64,000 nucleotides of DNA from Ianthella basta (taxonomy: Eukaryota > Porifera > Demospongiae > Verongiida > Ianthellidae). Of the stretch, positions 10,223 to 21,900 are shown one piece after another. Location of the stretch: positions 5,217,444 through 5,281,443 of the forward strand of contig OZ025885.1 of NCBI GenBank assembly GCA_964019415.1, given 5' to 3'. The stretch's first letter is position 1; every line of letters starts with the position of its first letter. The notes beneath the pieces were generated by a model. That model did not search any database and was not told where the DNA came from. It saw nothing but the letters and a program-made list of their open reading frames with translations. The position numbers and the translations under genes are program-made.

Positions 10223-10869
10223 TTGATGCATACATATGTTAAGCGCATATCCTTTATTTGGCTCATATTTCTATCCTGCCAGAGCTATAAGTGTATACGT
10301 TTAACAAACGATCAGTACAGTAGCTTGTTCGTAACAAAGTTTGACATGCATGCATGTGGTACTTGGAAGGAATGAAGGACATATGCATTAGCTTAAGGGC
10401 ATAGTCATTGCCTGTTATCTGTGTGTTGAACTGGACTCTAATGTGCATTGACTATAGGATGAGGCTGTGGTAATCATGGGGGTGGTGGTTCTATATCACC
10501 CATGTGACATGTTGTCCCTATCCCCTTGCAATCGCAGCACTATGCCACCACCATCACCAGACTCAACTTTGTACTAGCATACCAGCCACTACTGGCTAAG
10601 GCACTTTCCTATCTGTTGACACAGCTACATAACATTATATAAGGACAACTACTGAGCATGGGACTTGATACCTGACACTAGTTGTCGCTCTTTCTAGCGG
10701 CAGTCCTTTGCTCGTACCAGTAGGTTGGTCCCTCAGGTGCCTTAACAAGTAGAGTCTATGCTGCAAGGGACACATTTGCTGTGTGAAACCAAATCTGGGA
10801 ACCCTTTACTTTACCAAAGATGCTCACTCCAATGTGCAACTGTACTGTTGAGTGAGTAAGGCTTGAGTT
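10223..10869. other. No gene recognised
   Basis: Unique-looking sequence with no coding signal that I can support. Confidence 0.5.
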
Positions 10870-11182
10870 TAGCTATGCTTATGCGTTAGACATTGCCACA
10901 TTTGACATTCAGCTCAGCTCACCCGTGGTGAAGTTGACGGGTTTTGTGACAGGCCTGGTCCTCATGTCCTCATTGTTCGTATCTGGTTGGCTGATGGTGG
11001 CCGTCTCCTACTTCACCTACCACGGAGGTGCGTGGTCTCCAGTGTGGTTTCAGGCCTTGCTGTTTCTCAGTCGCCTCCTCACAGGAGTGGGCGCAGGATG
11101 GGCTGCAGGAGTCGCACCGGTAAGGGCATGCTGTGCCATTGCCTGTGCTTCTATCTAGCTATGCTTATGCGTTAGACATTGC
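10870..11182. repeat. 27 bp perfect direct repeats flanking a stray exon
   Basis: The 27 bp starting TAGCTATGCTTATGCGTTAG and ending ACATTGC occur identically at 10870-10896 and 11156-11182. Between them lies the SLC2A-type exon at 10913-11119. This could be a duplication footprint of the event that placed the exon here, or a recombination scar. Confidence 0.85.
10913..11119 (+). pseudogene. Isolated SLC2A-type transporter exon (TM2-TM4)
   Basis: A 69-codon block lies between an AG acceptor (CATTCAG) and a GTAAGG donor, with phase 0 at both ends. It encodes VVKLTGFVTGLVLMSSLF, a second hydrophobic segment, and LLTGVGAGWAAGVAP, the TM4 signature that in this family precedes YISE/YIGE. The natural partner exon starting IYIGEVSPP lies 3.1 kb upstream at 7816, so the exon order is inverted relative to a working gene. 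No downstream continuation was found. It is either the 5' part of a second dead gene copy or a relocated exon. Confidence 0.7.
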
Positions 11183-11779
11183 ATAATTCACACTCGTCTC
11201 TTAATTATGTGTTCCCGATATCATTCATAATTATTGATTGAGAATATCTTAAAAGATGGTTTGCACATTGCGGTGCATTATTTTCTGTAGATCCATGACT
11301 GTATTAACAAACACAGCACAAACCTCTTGCATTTATAGGCCATATAAAATTACCAATTGTATATAGATAGATTCTATCTTCACCCACATCAATTCTGTAA
11401 GAGACTTAGCTACTTACCTTAATTAAATATAATATTTATGTCTAATATAAGCATCATAATTATGGAGTGGAATATGCAACACAAGTGCATGCATGGGTTA
11501 GAGCACTGAAAACTGATTTGGAAAGTAGCTTCCACGCATGCAACCTTGCCCTAATGTGACCTGCAATACCTGTTATGTGCACGTGTGTGCATTAGCAGGG
11601 CATTATGCATGGCTTTAGTGGTTATTTGGATGCATTATGAAATTAGTACAAGTAAGTAGTTGTGCGGCTTCAAATCTTCAAGAAACCACTGCACACTGTT
11701 AGAAACGTGGAGTGAGGATTACACTACTAATTGGAGTGAATTGATGATTACAGGGAGCACACCAAATTCCAGTGTGACT

Positions 11780-11804
11780 GTCACACCATGTTACATGGTG
11801 TGAC
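11780..11804. repeat. 12 bp hairpin of TCACACC/GGTGTGA
   Basis: GTCACACCATGT, one T, then ACATGGTGTGAC: perfect 12 bp arms with a one-base spacer. The half-site TCACACC matches the core recognised by T-box factors. A regulatory role is speculative. Confidence 0.8.
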
Positions 11805-11919
11805 TGGCACAGTCCTAAACTTAACACAATGACATACAAACTGTATAAGAATTGTGCATGTGCAATGTGGACCTGTTGTTCTGAGTGTGGAAACATCTGT
11901 TCAGCAACTTGAATGAGAA

Positions 11920-11981
11920 CAAGTATTTCGAGTTAAAAAACTCGTGGGGCGCCAGGGCGCCCCTGAACCTCGAACTACTTG
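11920..11981. repeat. Nested hairpin with GC-rich core
   Basis: The outer arms CAAGTATTTCGAG (11920-11932) and CTCGAACTACTTG (11969-11981) pair at 12 of 13 positions. The inner arms GGGGCGC (11946-11952) and GCGCCCC (11957-11963) pair perfectly. The layout resembles a very small fold-back element. Confidence 0.75.
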
Positions 11982-12340
11982 CTAGCAATTTTCCCATGTA
12001 CGTTCAGTAAATCAGATAGTTGGGGGTACAGTATTGTTGTTGGCCTGAAAGATACATCAAGACACACTAGACCGTTGGGTTTGCAAGAGTTTCAAGTCTC
12101 CAGAGCAGCCAGCCATATCCAGTGAAAGCATCCCTACCAAGCTGTCAAATGTTTGCCTACTGCTTTGTGATCTATATGACATTCTGAATGAGCAATGTTA
12201 CTTTGTGCCTGGAGGAGGAGTGTGCTGGCTAAAAGGCTACCCTATGATGACTCTATTAGCGAATCATGGCTATAATTATGTGTCATGACTCGCTGGTCTC
12301 CGATTATTGGCCTACGGGTCACTAGACTTTTGTTGTATTT

Positions 12341-12690
12341 AGGGCTGTACCTCGCAGAAAAACAGTTACATAAGCTTCCTACTACAATACTATTACTTAA
12401 ATATGTTCTAGAAACACTTTGCGTTCTTTGGATACACGGCGAAATCTAAAGAAAGATGGTTTTGAGCCTAGCAAACAGAAAGCGTCGAGCGCGCGGTCAT
12501 TTTACAATGTCCGTCACTGATAATTGGAGCTGTATCTCGCAGAAGAGACGTTCCTTAGGCTTTTTATTAGTATCACTCTATTAACACATGTTTATGACCA
12601 CATTTCGTTCGATTCAAACACGGTGAAACGTAATTAGAGAGGATTTAAAGCTTTGTAAAGACTGACGTGAGCGCCGCCATTTGCATATAC
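12341..12690. repeat. Diverged tandem duplication, about 185 bp period
   Basis: GCTGTACCTCGCAGAA at 12344 aligns with GCTGTATCTCGCAGAA about 185 bp later. Collinear similarity continues (CATAAGCTTC/CTTAGGCTTT, ATACACGGCGAAATCTAAAG/AAACACGGTGAAACGTAATT) to about 12500 and 12690. No coding potential was seen. Confidence 0.65.
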
Positions 12691-12901
12691 GAATATGAAG
12701 CCATACGAATACCTAAATCTGAAAACAATATGTACTCACCTGCACTGGTAAACAAATCTGTTGAACCTCACATAATAATTATGTTTCCTAAATAACAAAC
12801 TGATTTCTTCAACTGCCCTCAACTAGGTTCGAAGCACTCAACTGTGCATTCAGTTTTACAGTTTAGAAAAGTTAACACAGCCTTAACTATATACAGCAAC
12901 C

Positions 12902-12985
12902 TATGCTTGTGTGTGCATGTGCATGTGTGTGTGCATGCGTGCGTGCGTGCGTGCATGCGTGCATGCATGCATGCATGTGTGTGTG
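12902..12985. repeat. TG/TGCA/TGCG microsatellite
   Basis: An alternating purine-pyrimidine tract of TG, TGCG and TGCA units, potentially Z-forming. Confidence 0.9.
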
Positions 12986-13207
12986 CACTTGTATATGCAT
13001 GCAGATTGATCAAGCATTTTGTGACATATAAGTATGTATGGTGTATGTGAATGTACACATTGTGTGTTGGAGTGAGTGTGTAAAATGCTATACTAAGATT
13101 TAGTCCATGAATCTTATCACATTTCTGTAAGTATACATTCGTACATTGTACATTTGTACAAGAAAATGGCAGTGTACAATTTAGCAATATAGCGATAAAG
13201 GCGGATT

Positions 13208-13288
13208 CAGTGTGACCATCACACCAAATGAACGATGTGATCGATCACACCCTTGGTGTGAGCGCTAATGGGTGTGATCGTCACACTG
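13208..13288. repeat. Inverted repeat of TCACACC half-sites
   Basis: CAGTGTGACCATCACACC (13208-13225) and GGTGTGATCGTCACACTG (13271-13288) are inverted copies at 17 of 18 positions. The spacer holds two more TGTGATCGATCACACC-like motifs. See also 11780-11804. Confidence 0.75.
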
Positions 13289-14516
13289 AATTTGTAACAT
13301 TGCAAGTGACCCAAAGTTTGGGCTATACTAAATGTACATAGCATGTTACCTGTACAGCTGTTGGCGCTACGTGTGATGCAACCTCTTTGCCTATCAGTAG
13401 CAATGCCTGCCTGCATGGCAAGGTTCAAACCAATTCCTGTTGTTATTGAAACTGGCCATGGTATTTGGAGTACTATAATTTTATATACCCAACTTCAAGC
13501 TCATGCCATGCCTGAGCCAGCTGCATGAGAGACCATCACTTCGATATATCTATGCGGATGCCAGCTTTGTTCATTCAGTAAATGCACATGTGGATTCAGC
13601 TGCTTACTTGTTGCATTCATATATTGTGTAAAGTGCATACAAAGGTCCAGCATGCTTGATTGGCCATGCTTTCAATTGGGTTTCGTTCCAATAATCCCCT
13701 GTACTATATACCACTGTATAATTGCTAAGCATAATTATGTTGATGGCCTTTGTTATGTCTGTATGGTCATATAACAATTCCCACTGTGGGAATATCCCCT
13801 CTGTAGGCCTAACAAACAATGAATGACAACTAGCTTTGATGAATGAAGTGGTAAAGCAGGGCTATACTAAAACAACAGGGAAAGAACCTAGTCAGCTATA
13901 GCTAGTTAAAGGTCCATTCCTTGCAGGTTCTTGACAGCTGTAAGGCTTCCCATGCATCTTGGTGTCTTGTTGAAATAACACATTGCCATTGAGTTAAAGT
14001 CATGATTAATTAAGTCAGTATATAATTCAAGGATGATATTCTTATGTCTTTCTTTGAGGTGGGTATACATTTAAGCTGCTTACAGTATAAGCCATTGCAG
14101 AGTCGTCAGTCTATCATATCTCATGATCACCTTTGCATTAGTATATTCTGAAGCGATGGCTTCACTTGAATTATATGAACAACCATGTTTTCATTCTCGA
14201 AACAATGCCATTGAATTGTAACTTATACCACATAATTATATATCCTTTTCAACTTCAATTTCAATTTCAACACCTCGTTCAGATACTATATGGCCTAAAA
14301 TATATGGTATGAATGTGATAAATCCCTGTCCAGTGAGTGTGCAACTCTTCACACCCCTTGGAGAAGGGCCAGTCTTTCTTGAAGACGTGGAAGTGCGTCC
14401 TTAGTTCCACTCAATTAAACATCAAGGGCAGATCCAGGGGTGTTTCCAAGGTTTCCAGAAACTGATCACCTCTGGCTAGTATTTGCATGTATCAGTCTTA
14501 AAATGTCTACAGTACT
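13289..14516. other. No gene recognised
   Basis: AT-rich intergenic sequence, with no supported coding or repeat feature other than the inverted-repeat arm that starts at 14517. Confidence 0.5.
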
Positions 14517-14581
14517 TTTTGGGTTGGTTGTCCCGACCGGATGGTTGCAATCGGTTATCAATTATCAACCTGGTGACGTAA
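14517..14581. repeat. Second arm of the 6.7 kb inverted repeat
   Basis: Reverse complement of 6677-6748 (GGTTGGTTGTCCCGACCGG, then AACCTGGTGACGT). Together the arms enclose about 7.9 kb of pseudogene and repeat-rich DNA. Confidence 0.75.
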
Positions 14582-14872
14582 TTTTTGCGTGACTTTTAGT
14601 ATACCCAATTCTATTGGCGGATGGTGTACAGGTGATTCAGGGTATGTGGCAAAGGCAGGCAACCTGAATCACCGACTGGTCGTGATTCGACAGTTTTCTC
14701 AGCGGTCTGGAACGCAGGTTACAGAAAGGAACTGACTGAGGAGGGTGCTGAGGTGTACATGCAATATTTATTTCTCAAATGCCACTTTGTTTAGACCTAT
14801 TCCAATCAGTATATGAACCTGTGTATTGGTTGGTATGAACCATTACCTGTGTTTGTTGGTTCCATACTTCAG

Positions 14873-15380
14873 GAGATGCAGCAGGGAGTGAATGACATCC
14901 TCCCCAGCTCTGCCTTTGACAACCTCACTGCAGAGGACCTGCACCTGCTCATGAACGGGTCACCTGTGGTGGACGTGGAGGTGCTCAAGAAGATAACATC
15001 ATTCAGTACTGACCTGGTGAGACAGAGAGAGATGGGACCACTTGTTAGTACTGACATGTTGGTGGGCACTGTTAGACCGTACAGTGGGAAGTGGGGTTGC
15101 TATGGTGTATGTTTGGTGGTAGCCTAAACAGCTGAGAGTCTGTCTATCAGACAGACTGACTGACACAGTGCACTGCCTCAAACTGAACTATGTCATTTGC
15201 ACCTCAAAGGTGGATTGTGACCTATATAGCTACCCATGTACCCCTACCTCCTGTCACTGCAGATCAACTTCTGGACCTCCTCCCCCTCCATGTCAGTGGG
15301 CCCTGGTCCTAGTTACGTAGCTACCATCTGCTGTCACCCTTGGCTGCCAACAGACATTGGAAGTAGCAGCTGCAGACACA
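14873..15380 (+). pseudogene. HECT-type ubiquitin ligase fragment (UBR5-like)
   Basis: The first block, 14873-15016, runs from an acceptor (ATACTTCAG) to a GTGAGA donor, phase 0, and encodes QGVNDILPSSAFDNLTAEDL. This is the HECT N-lobe/C-lobe hinge and is closest in my memory to UBR5. A second block begins at 15263 after CTGTCACTGCAG with INFWTSSPSM, the HECT C-lobe motif FWTSSPSL. In the family about 30 residues lie between these blocks, and no exon for them is visible in the 246 bp intron. The family motif LPTANTC appears only out of frame (AADTC near 15370), and the catalytic Cys region is not intact. A dead or partial copy is the best reading. Confidence 0.55.
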
Positions 15381-15399
15381 TGTTTGGATGTACGTGTTT

Positions 15400-15953
15400 T
15401 ACTCTGTTGTTGACAATACTTACGTATGGTTGCGTGTACGTGTGTTGCATGTACACATGCACGTGGGCGTGTCAGGCCAGTCGGAAGTCATGTGATTACA
15501 TTTTACCATCGACAGGAAGTAATGATGTAACACAAAATCCCCAAGATCGCCCCCAAAGGCTTCGAACAGTTGTAGTGTTGCATCCTTCTGGTATGGCCTC
15601 CGTTCTCCCATCACACTGGTCGCGTATCATGGAACTCTCCAAAGTGAGTTACACCATATGTAGACAGACCGACTGACGCGATAGCTAGCTACCACTATGA
15701 ACAGTTGAAGGTACGCTGTATCTAACTTTACCGTTCGTGGACTGGCGGCAACCTATAGCTACGAAGGCATCGGCGATGTAACAAGCTGGAGGCTGTGTCT
15801 GCCATTTCCCGCTGTGACCGTGCGTAAAGTACCCACGGCAGGATGTTTCAACTCCTTTAAGGAGAAAAACTTGCTTTTGTTCCTCAGAGCAGTGAATGTG
15901 TCATGTTACCTCCAGTTGTTCTCACACTGTACTACTGGGCTGCCTCCCTCACC
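15400..15953. other. Upstream region of the NLR gene
   Basis: An ATG at about 15595 opens a short frame (MASVLPSHWSRIMELSK) ending at a GTGAGT donor near 15643. It is a candidate alternative first exon or 5' UTR exon for the NLR gene; its phase 0 end does not fit the next exon directly. Nothing else was recognised. Confidence 0.35.
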
Positions 15954-18900
15954 ATGCAGCTTTGGTCTGACAGGACTGACACTGCCAGTAATTGGCAATT
16001 TCCTGGATTTGAAGGTGTGTGTTGGGGGGGGGGTTGGGTGAGGGAGGGGGTATGAGTGGGTGGGTGTGTCCTAGTGGTGTTCTGTGTGTACATTAGCAAC
16101 AACAAATGCCATACACTGTCCATCAGGTGCACTTTGTCCTCTCTCCCTGTCCAGGTGCTGCCTATCTCCAAGATCCTCCCTCCTTGGAAGTGCTCTGCAG
16201 ACTAGTGGTGCCCAGGGTGTCATCCCGGTGGGACTATGTGGGACTGCAGCTGGGGATGTCTCCTGAGCATTTAGATGTGATTGAAGGTGAACACAAGAGG
16301 AAAGACGACTGCTGCACCGCCATGTTCAAAGAGTGGCTGCGAGGTGCTCCTGGCACAGGGAACAAGAAACGCTCATGGGAGTCGGTCCTGTGTGCAGTGG
16401 AGACAGGACACGGCACAACTGCAGAGGAGGAGATAAGGAAAGAACTGAGGGAGATTGCAGCGCAGCCTGACTCCCAAGCTGCTGCCCTTAGTGACAAGGT
16501 GAGGGCTGTGTTCTTGGATGTGTGTATGTAGTTGTATACCGTATACGCTTTAACTTTCGCGGGGTTAAACTTTCGCGGTTTTGCAGTTCAGCAGCCATCT
16601 GCGAAAATTTTCACCCCGTGGAAAATTTAGACCAGGTTGAGCAAAGGTCACTGTCCGATTACGTCACAAAATTGCCAAATGACGGCGATTCGCGGTAGCA
16701 ACTTTGTTTGTGCGGCTAAGAGCCGCCCTCCACTGAGGCAATGGAGTACACCAACAGGGCCAGAGTTCAGAGGATGCGAAGAATTGACACCATGAAGATT
16801 CCTCTTCACTAGCACTGCAAATATCATTGGATGCGACGATTCGCACGACGTACGTACTGCAAATATTCATTGGCGAGTATCTGCTATCAGCTGAGAAAGC
16901 GTTTGCAAGGCCACGTGTGTTCAGGTACTGGAACATTTCTTCGCATGTATTGGGGAGGGTATAGCTAGCCAGGCTAAGACCATACAACCGCGAAAATAAA
17001 AACGCAAAATCCTGAAAAATCGCTAACCGTGAAAGTTTAAGCGTTAACGGTAGTCTATATTGTAGTTGTATAGTCTATATTGGATGCACTTGTGCTGATG
17101 AATATGATGGCATATGTAGTCTTTTATATCATGAAATAGGATACCCATACTATAGCTAGATGTGCCTTTTAATGTGTAGCTTGCAGACTCAAGTGGTTTC
17201 CATCCTTTAGGCTTCCCCAGTGTGGGGCCTTACAGTGTTACTTTCGAAGTAGTGTAGATTGTATGTCGTTGATGGTATGGTTGAAAGGTGACCAGTTTGT
17301 TCACCATGTAGTATATAGCATGGCTCACGTCGTTTTGTGCAGCATCTGCCATCATAGAACTGTCAATAGCTGAGTCATTCCACCAGTTTGAATGATGTCC
17401 TTTGAGTAGCATGGCCCAGGCTCCCTCATGCAGCTACTAGAAATCCATAATGTAATGATTCACACTATTGTAAGTGCAAAACTGTCAGTGTTCACTGCTT
17501 GGATCACAGAGACTGAGAGTGGTAGTAAAATGCATGATATTGACAGTGTGGCAATTGTATTCATAGCAAAGTAGCATGAAGCAATGAATATAATTGAAAT
17601 GCCTCAATTGAGCTGTGTCACAATGATGACATTCCCTATACCCCTTATAAGTACCTCATCCAAGTATATAAGAGGTCCTGGGGACTCTGAGAGTGTGAGT
17701 CACTAGTTGAATGTGCATGCAACAAATACATTGTGCTACAATGTTAGCAGTATGCCTGCAGTTGTCTCTTGTGAGAATGAATCTAGCCAGACAACTTGTG
17801 GGGTTGTATAAGCAATTATTCTATACAGACCAATTTTAAATTGGTGCGCGTATACCGTGTTACGAAATTAAATTGGCTCTGTGCGGGAGTAGTCTCATGT
17901 ACCTTGTGTTGACAGCTAGCAGAGCTCTCTTTCGGCAACAATTCTGAAGTTGTGCAGTGGACTTTATTGAGATGTCCTCAAGATCGAGGGACATAATATC
18001 TACTACCCAGCATTAGTTCACTTCCCTTTTCTGTTTAGACTACTCTCTCAGTCTGCTCCATGCAGAGTATACCAATGTGTGCAGTCTGTGCACAACCACT
18101 GTGCTGCCGTCTCCATTCCATGGAGTCCATTGTACAACATTCAAGTCACTTGACTGTAACAATGTACAGCTGTGTGTGTTCCTTTGTCTCTACTAAGTCA
18201 TTCCCACTCAACCAGCCCAACACCCTCTGCCACACTTCTCTATCCCATGCACACCTACCACTATGCATTGCACTCATACCCACTGCACACTCACCACACA
18301 CAACACACGTACTGCACGTATGGTATTTTGGTACTTTCATGCTTCATGTATGTAGTGACATAGGCGTAGGAACCATGGGGGCCAGGGGGCCATGCCCCCC
18401 CCCTCCCCCCCCCAGATTTCATAAGGGGGGGACAGGCCCCCATAGATTATTAGCCCTGTCTCATCTCTGTAATCTTTGATTTGGTTAGTAAGTGCTCAAG
18501 ACATCTCAGCAAAGTGTACAGACTGAGTCCACAGCATTTTCGTTCAGATTGATAACCAAAAAACTGTTTTTCAAGATTCCGTTCAGAGGCTTGCACGTGG
18601 AAGCCATTTTACTGATTGTGCAATCGATGCTTGGCCTGAATATAATGAATAGCCTGTGCGCTATCTGGATATCTTAGCAATCTCTCCTAGGCATTTTGGA
18701 AAAGACAGCAAAGAGAAGAATATAAGCAATGCCACCAACAGGTAGGCTTTAAGGCCCAAGGTGATGTAGTCAGTAATGACAAGCTGTTTATGGCTATATT
18801 GGTAGCTATTCTCTCGTAACTATAGCTATAGTTCCTGTGACTCTGAGTCTTCATGCCACCGTAGATAATCTATGATGCCACAGTACTGTTGCTGGTCTGG

Positions 18901-21900
18901 ACAACGATAAATTTGAAAGACTGTGTGCATCAGATTTGTTTTATAACATCAGACTGGCTATTTTTGCATATTATGTAGCTATATGTTTTATGGCATCATA
19001 GCTGTTATTGAAATTTAATAAAGGAGTATGCAGGCATGTAACTAGGGGGAGTTTGTGGGATTCGCACCAACACCCTACTAAATTTAATTAGCTTAAAAAA
19101 TTTTCTGCTCGCTTCACTCACGAATCTTCCTCTTAAACTTGTAGGGTCCACACTGTTCGGCCCCCATAGTTTTGAAAGTGTTCCTACGCCCCTGTAGTGT
19201 GTCAGTCTCCCTCTCCCTCCTGTCCACAGCTAGCTGTGACCAGCACTGAGCTCCCACCACAAGCTGCCCTGCTGAAGGAGCAAGCGTACGACCAGTACCG
19301 ACGGTTTAAACTGGGAGAAGGTCCAAAGGCTAATGTAGAGTACACTAAATTAGCTGTGCTGGAGAGGCCACCATTGTCTCACCCTGAGGATGTCAAGGAC
19401 AAAATGGAAGCAATCCAACGATTCAAGAAGTGTGGCTCTAGGTTGGCAGAGGAGAAAGCGTCACACATAAAACCCGTTGACCTTCTCAAGAAGGGCAGTG
19501 AGCGCATTTGTGTAATTTATGGTCAGGCTGGGTCTGGGAAGACCACTCTGCTCAAGCACATGTGCAAGGCACTTTCCACTGAAGAGGGTGAAAGTGATTA
19601 TGAGCTGGTGCTATTCTTCCCACTGCGAGATCCAGATGTGTCCAGTGCAGGTGACCTCCAGAGCCTTCTGAGCTACTACATGCAGGATGAGGGCCCAGCA
19701 GAAGTCTCCAGTTTGGTGAAGGTATTAAAGGGCAGCAAGGGTAAGGGGCTCCTCCTGGTGTTTGATGGTGCTGACGAGGTGAAAGACCTGCTGAAGCCAA
19801 CTTCAAAATCTCTTGTTCAGAGAATTCTTCAAGGGCGTGTGCTTCCTGAAGCCCATATCATCATCTCTTCACGTCCCGGTGCCTGTCCCTCCCTACAGGA
19901 CCACACTGCCACATTCTATGAAGTGCAGGGCTTTGATCATGATGCCATCACTTTGTACGTGAAGAGCTTCTTTGAGGCCGACCCTCATGCTGCTGACAGG
20001 ATGCTGTCACAGCTGGCTAGCCGCCCTGACCTGCTTGGTGGGATGTATATCCCAATGAACTGTTTCATCCTCTGCTCTATCTTTGATGTGAAATCCTCCT
20101 CCTTCCCTCCTACGATGACTGCCTGCTACCAGGCCTTTGTACGCCAGATAATTAGCCGAGAATGCCAAGAGAAAGAAAAGACATTGTATTTAGACCCTCT
20201 GCTAAGGTATGCTCTTCTGCCTGGCGACATTCGCTTTCTTCTGGCATCCTTGGGTGCACTCTCTTTCAAAGGTCTGTGTGAGAGTCCCCCTGTGTTCATT
20301 TTCAATGAGCTGTCCATTCGCTCTACTTTCGCACAAGAGCTTCTCCCCCTTGGTGCCCCCATTGATGAGTATCTCTTCAAGGGCCTTCTTCATTTGCATG
20401 CCAACAAAAGAGGGTTTGAATCACTGCACTCCTTTTCCTTCCCCCATGGCACCCAACAAGAGTTCTTTGGAGCTCTCCATTTGAGTCAGCTGGAGGAAGG
20501 CAAGCAGGCTCAGTTTTGGAGAGAGAATCTCTTCAATGTTTCCTTTTCTGTTGTCCTTCGATTCTTTGCTGGTCTGACTGGCCTCAGCAATCCCCAGGTG
20601 GCCGAGCAGATCTGTAGCACACTCACTGGAGAAGCAGAGGAAGGCAACCATTCACGTTTGCTGGATGAGTGTAGCCATGACGACCCTCGCCTTCTCTTCC
20701 TCTTCCACGCTTTGTACGAGTCCCAGAATGTTGACTTAACAAAACGAGTTATGCAAAGTATCCCGTCTTCGCTAAAATTCTACTTGTCTCTCTCGGCCTT
20801 TGACACATTAGCAATTAGCTACTGCCTCACTCAATGCTCCCATCTGAAGCAACTTGATATGCCGTGGGACGAATGCATCCTTTTATCCACTCGATGCCTG
20901 GCACATTTAAAGGCAGTGCTCCAGGCCAACCCACAGTGTCAGCTCGGAGGTAGCCTAAGCCTCTCTTGTGATGCCTTCTCAGCTGATGGTGAGTCTGTGC
21001 AGTACTGTATGTGTGTAATGCTGTACACATTGTGATTGCTGACTGCTGTAATGTGTGGTGTAGTGTGTTTGTAGTAAGTGTTCATCTGTACTGATGTCTC
21101 TTACAATGTGAATACAGTAGATGTCTGTCCATAGTCAAATATGACCTATGTCTATTGCATAATAGTTTAATAATGTGATGATTTAATGATGTTATGAATT
21201 GTAATAGTTTTATTGTTGTTCTGTCTACAACTCTCAACCATCAGATGCCCAGACACTGTCTCAAGTAGCAGTGTCATTGGAGAAGTTATTCCTGAGGGTG
21301 TCCCACACAGACTGTGTGGCACTCTCCACTGTTTGCAGCCTCCCTGGAGTGAGGGAGTTGTATGTCACTGTCCGTAGTGATATGAAGGCAAGTACATGAT
21401 TGTTTTGTACAGCAATGGCATTCTGCCTACACAAACTATTGTCCCGCTACTATAGCATGGCACCACACTGTACGACTTTGTGCTTTGGTGACTTGTTATT
21501 GTTTCGAATTTAGAATTCTATTTTACTCAATCCCTGTTGCCATTAGTACAGTGGAAGACCATTTGAATGAATGGTAATGAGTTATTAAATTTGTCGCATT
21601 TCTTCTACTTGCTATATTGTATGCCAGTCATCGGCTATCATGATAGAGTTCAATATTGTGAATATTACACTAGCAACAATCGTGATAGTAAAAGGCACTA
21701 TCAACCAGCACTGCACTACACACACATGCACATATCAGTGTCTACTTCACTGCCCACACTCTCAATAGTTTGTACACATTTCCCAAGTTCTTCCTACTAC
21801 CACTACATTATTACTGTTAGCATGTGTACATACCTCACCACCCACACTCTGCAGTGCTGATGTTTTGTTGGTTCTTGTTCCCTTCTTCCAGGATGACAGT

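Noticed and set aside
18060..18479. Open frame in NLR intron 2 ending in Pro-rich sequence
   Set aside because: Its end is created by the poly-C of the hAT-like element; no domain and no splice fit.
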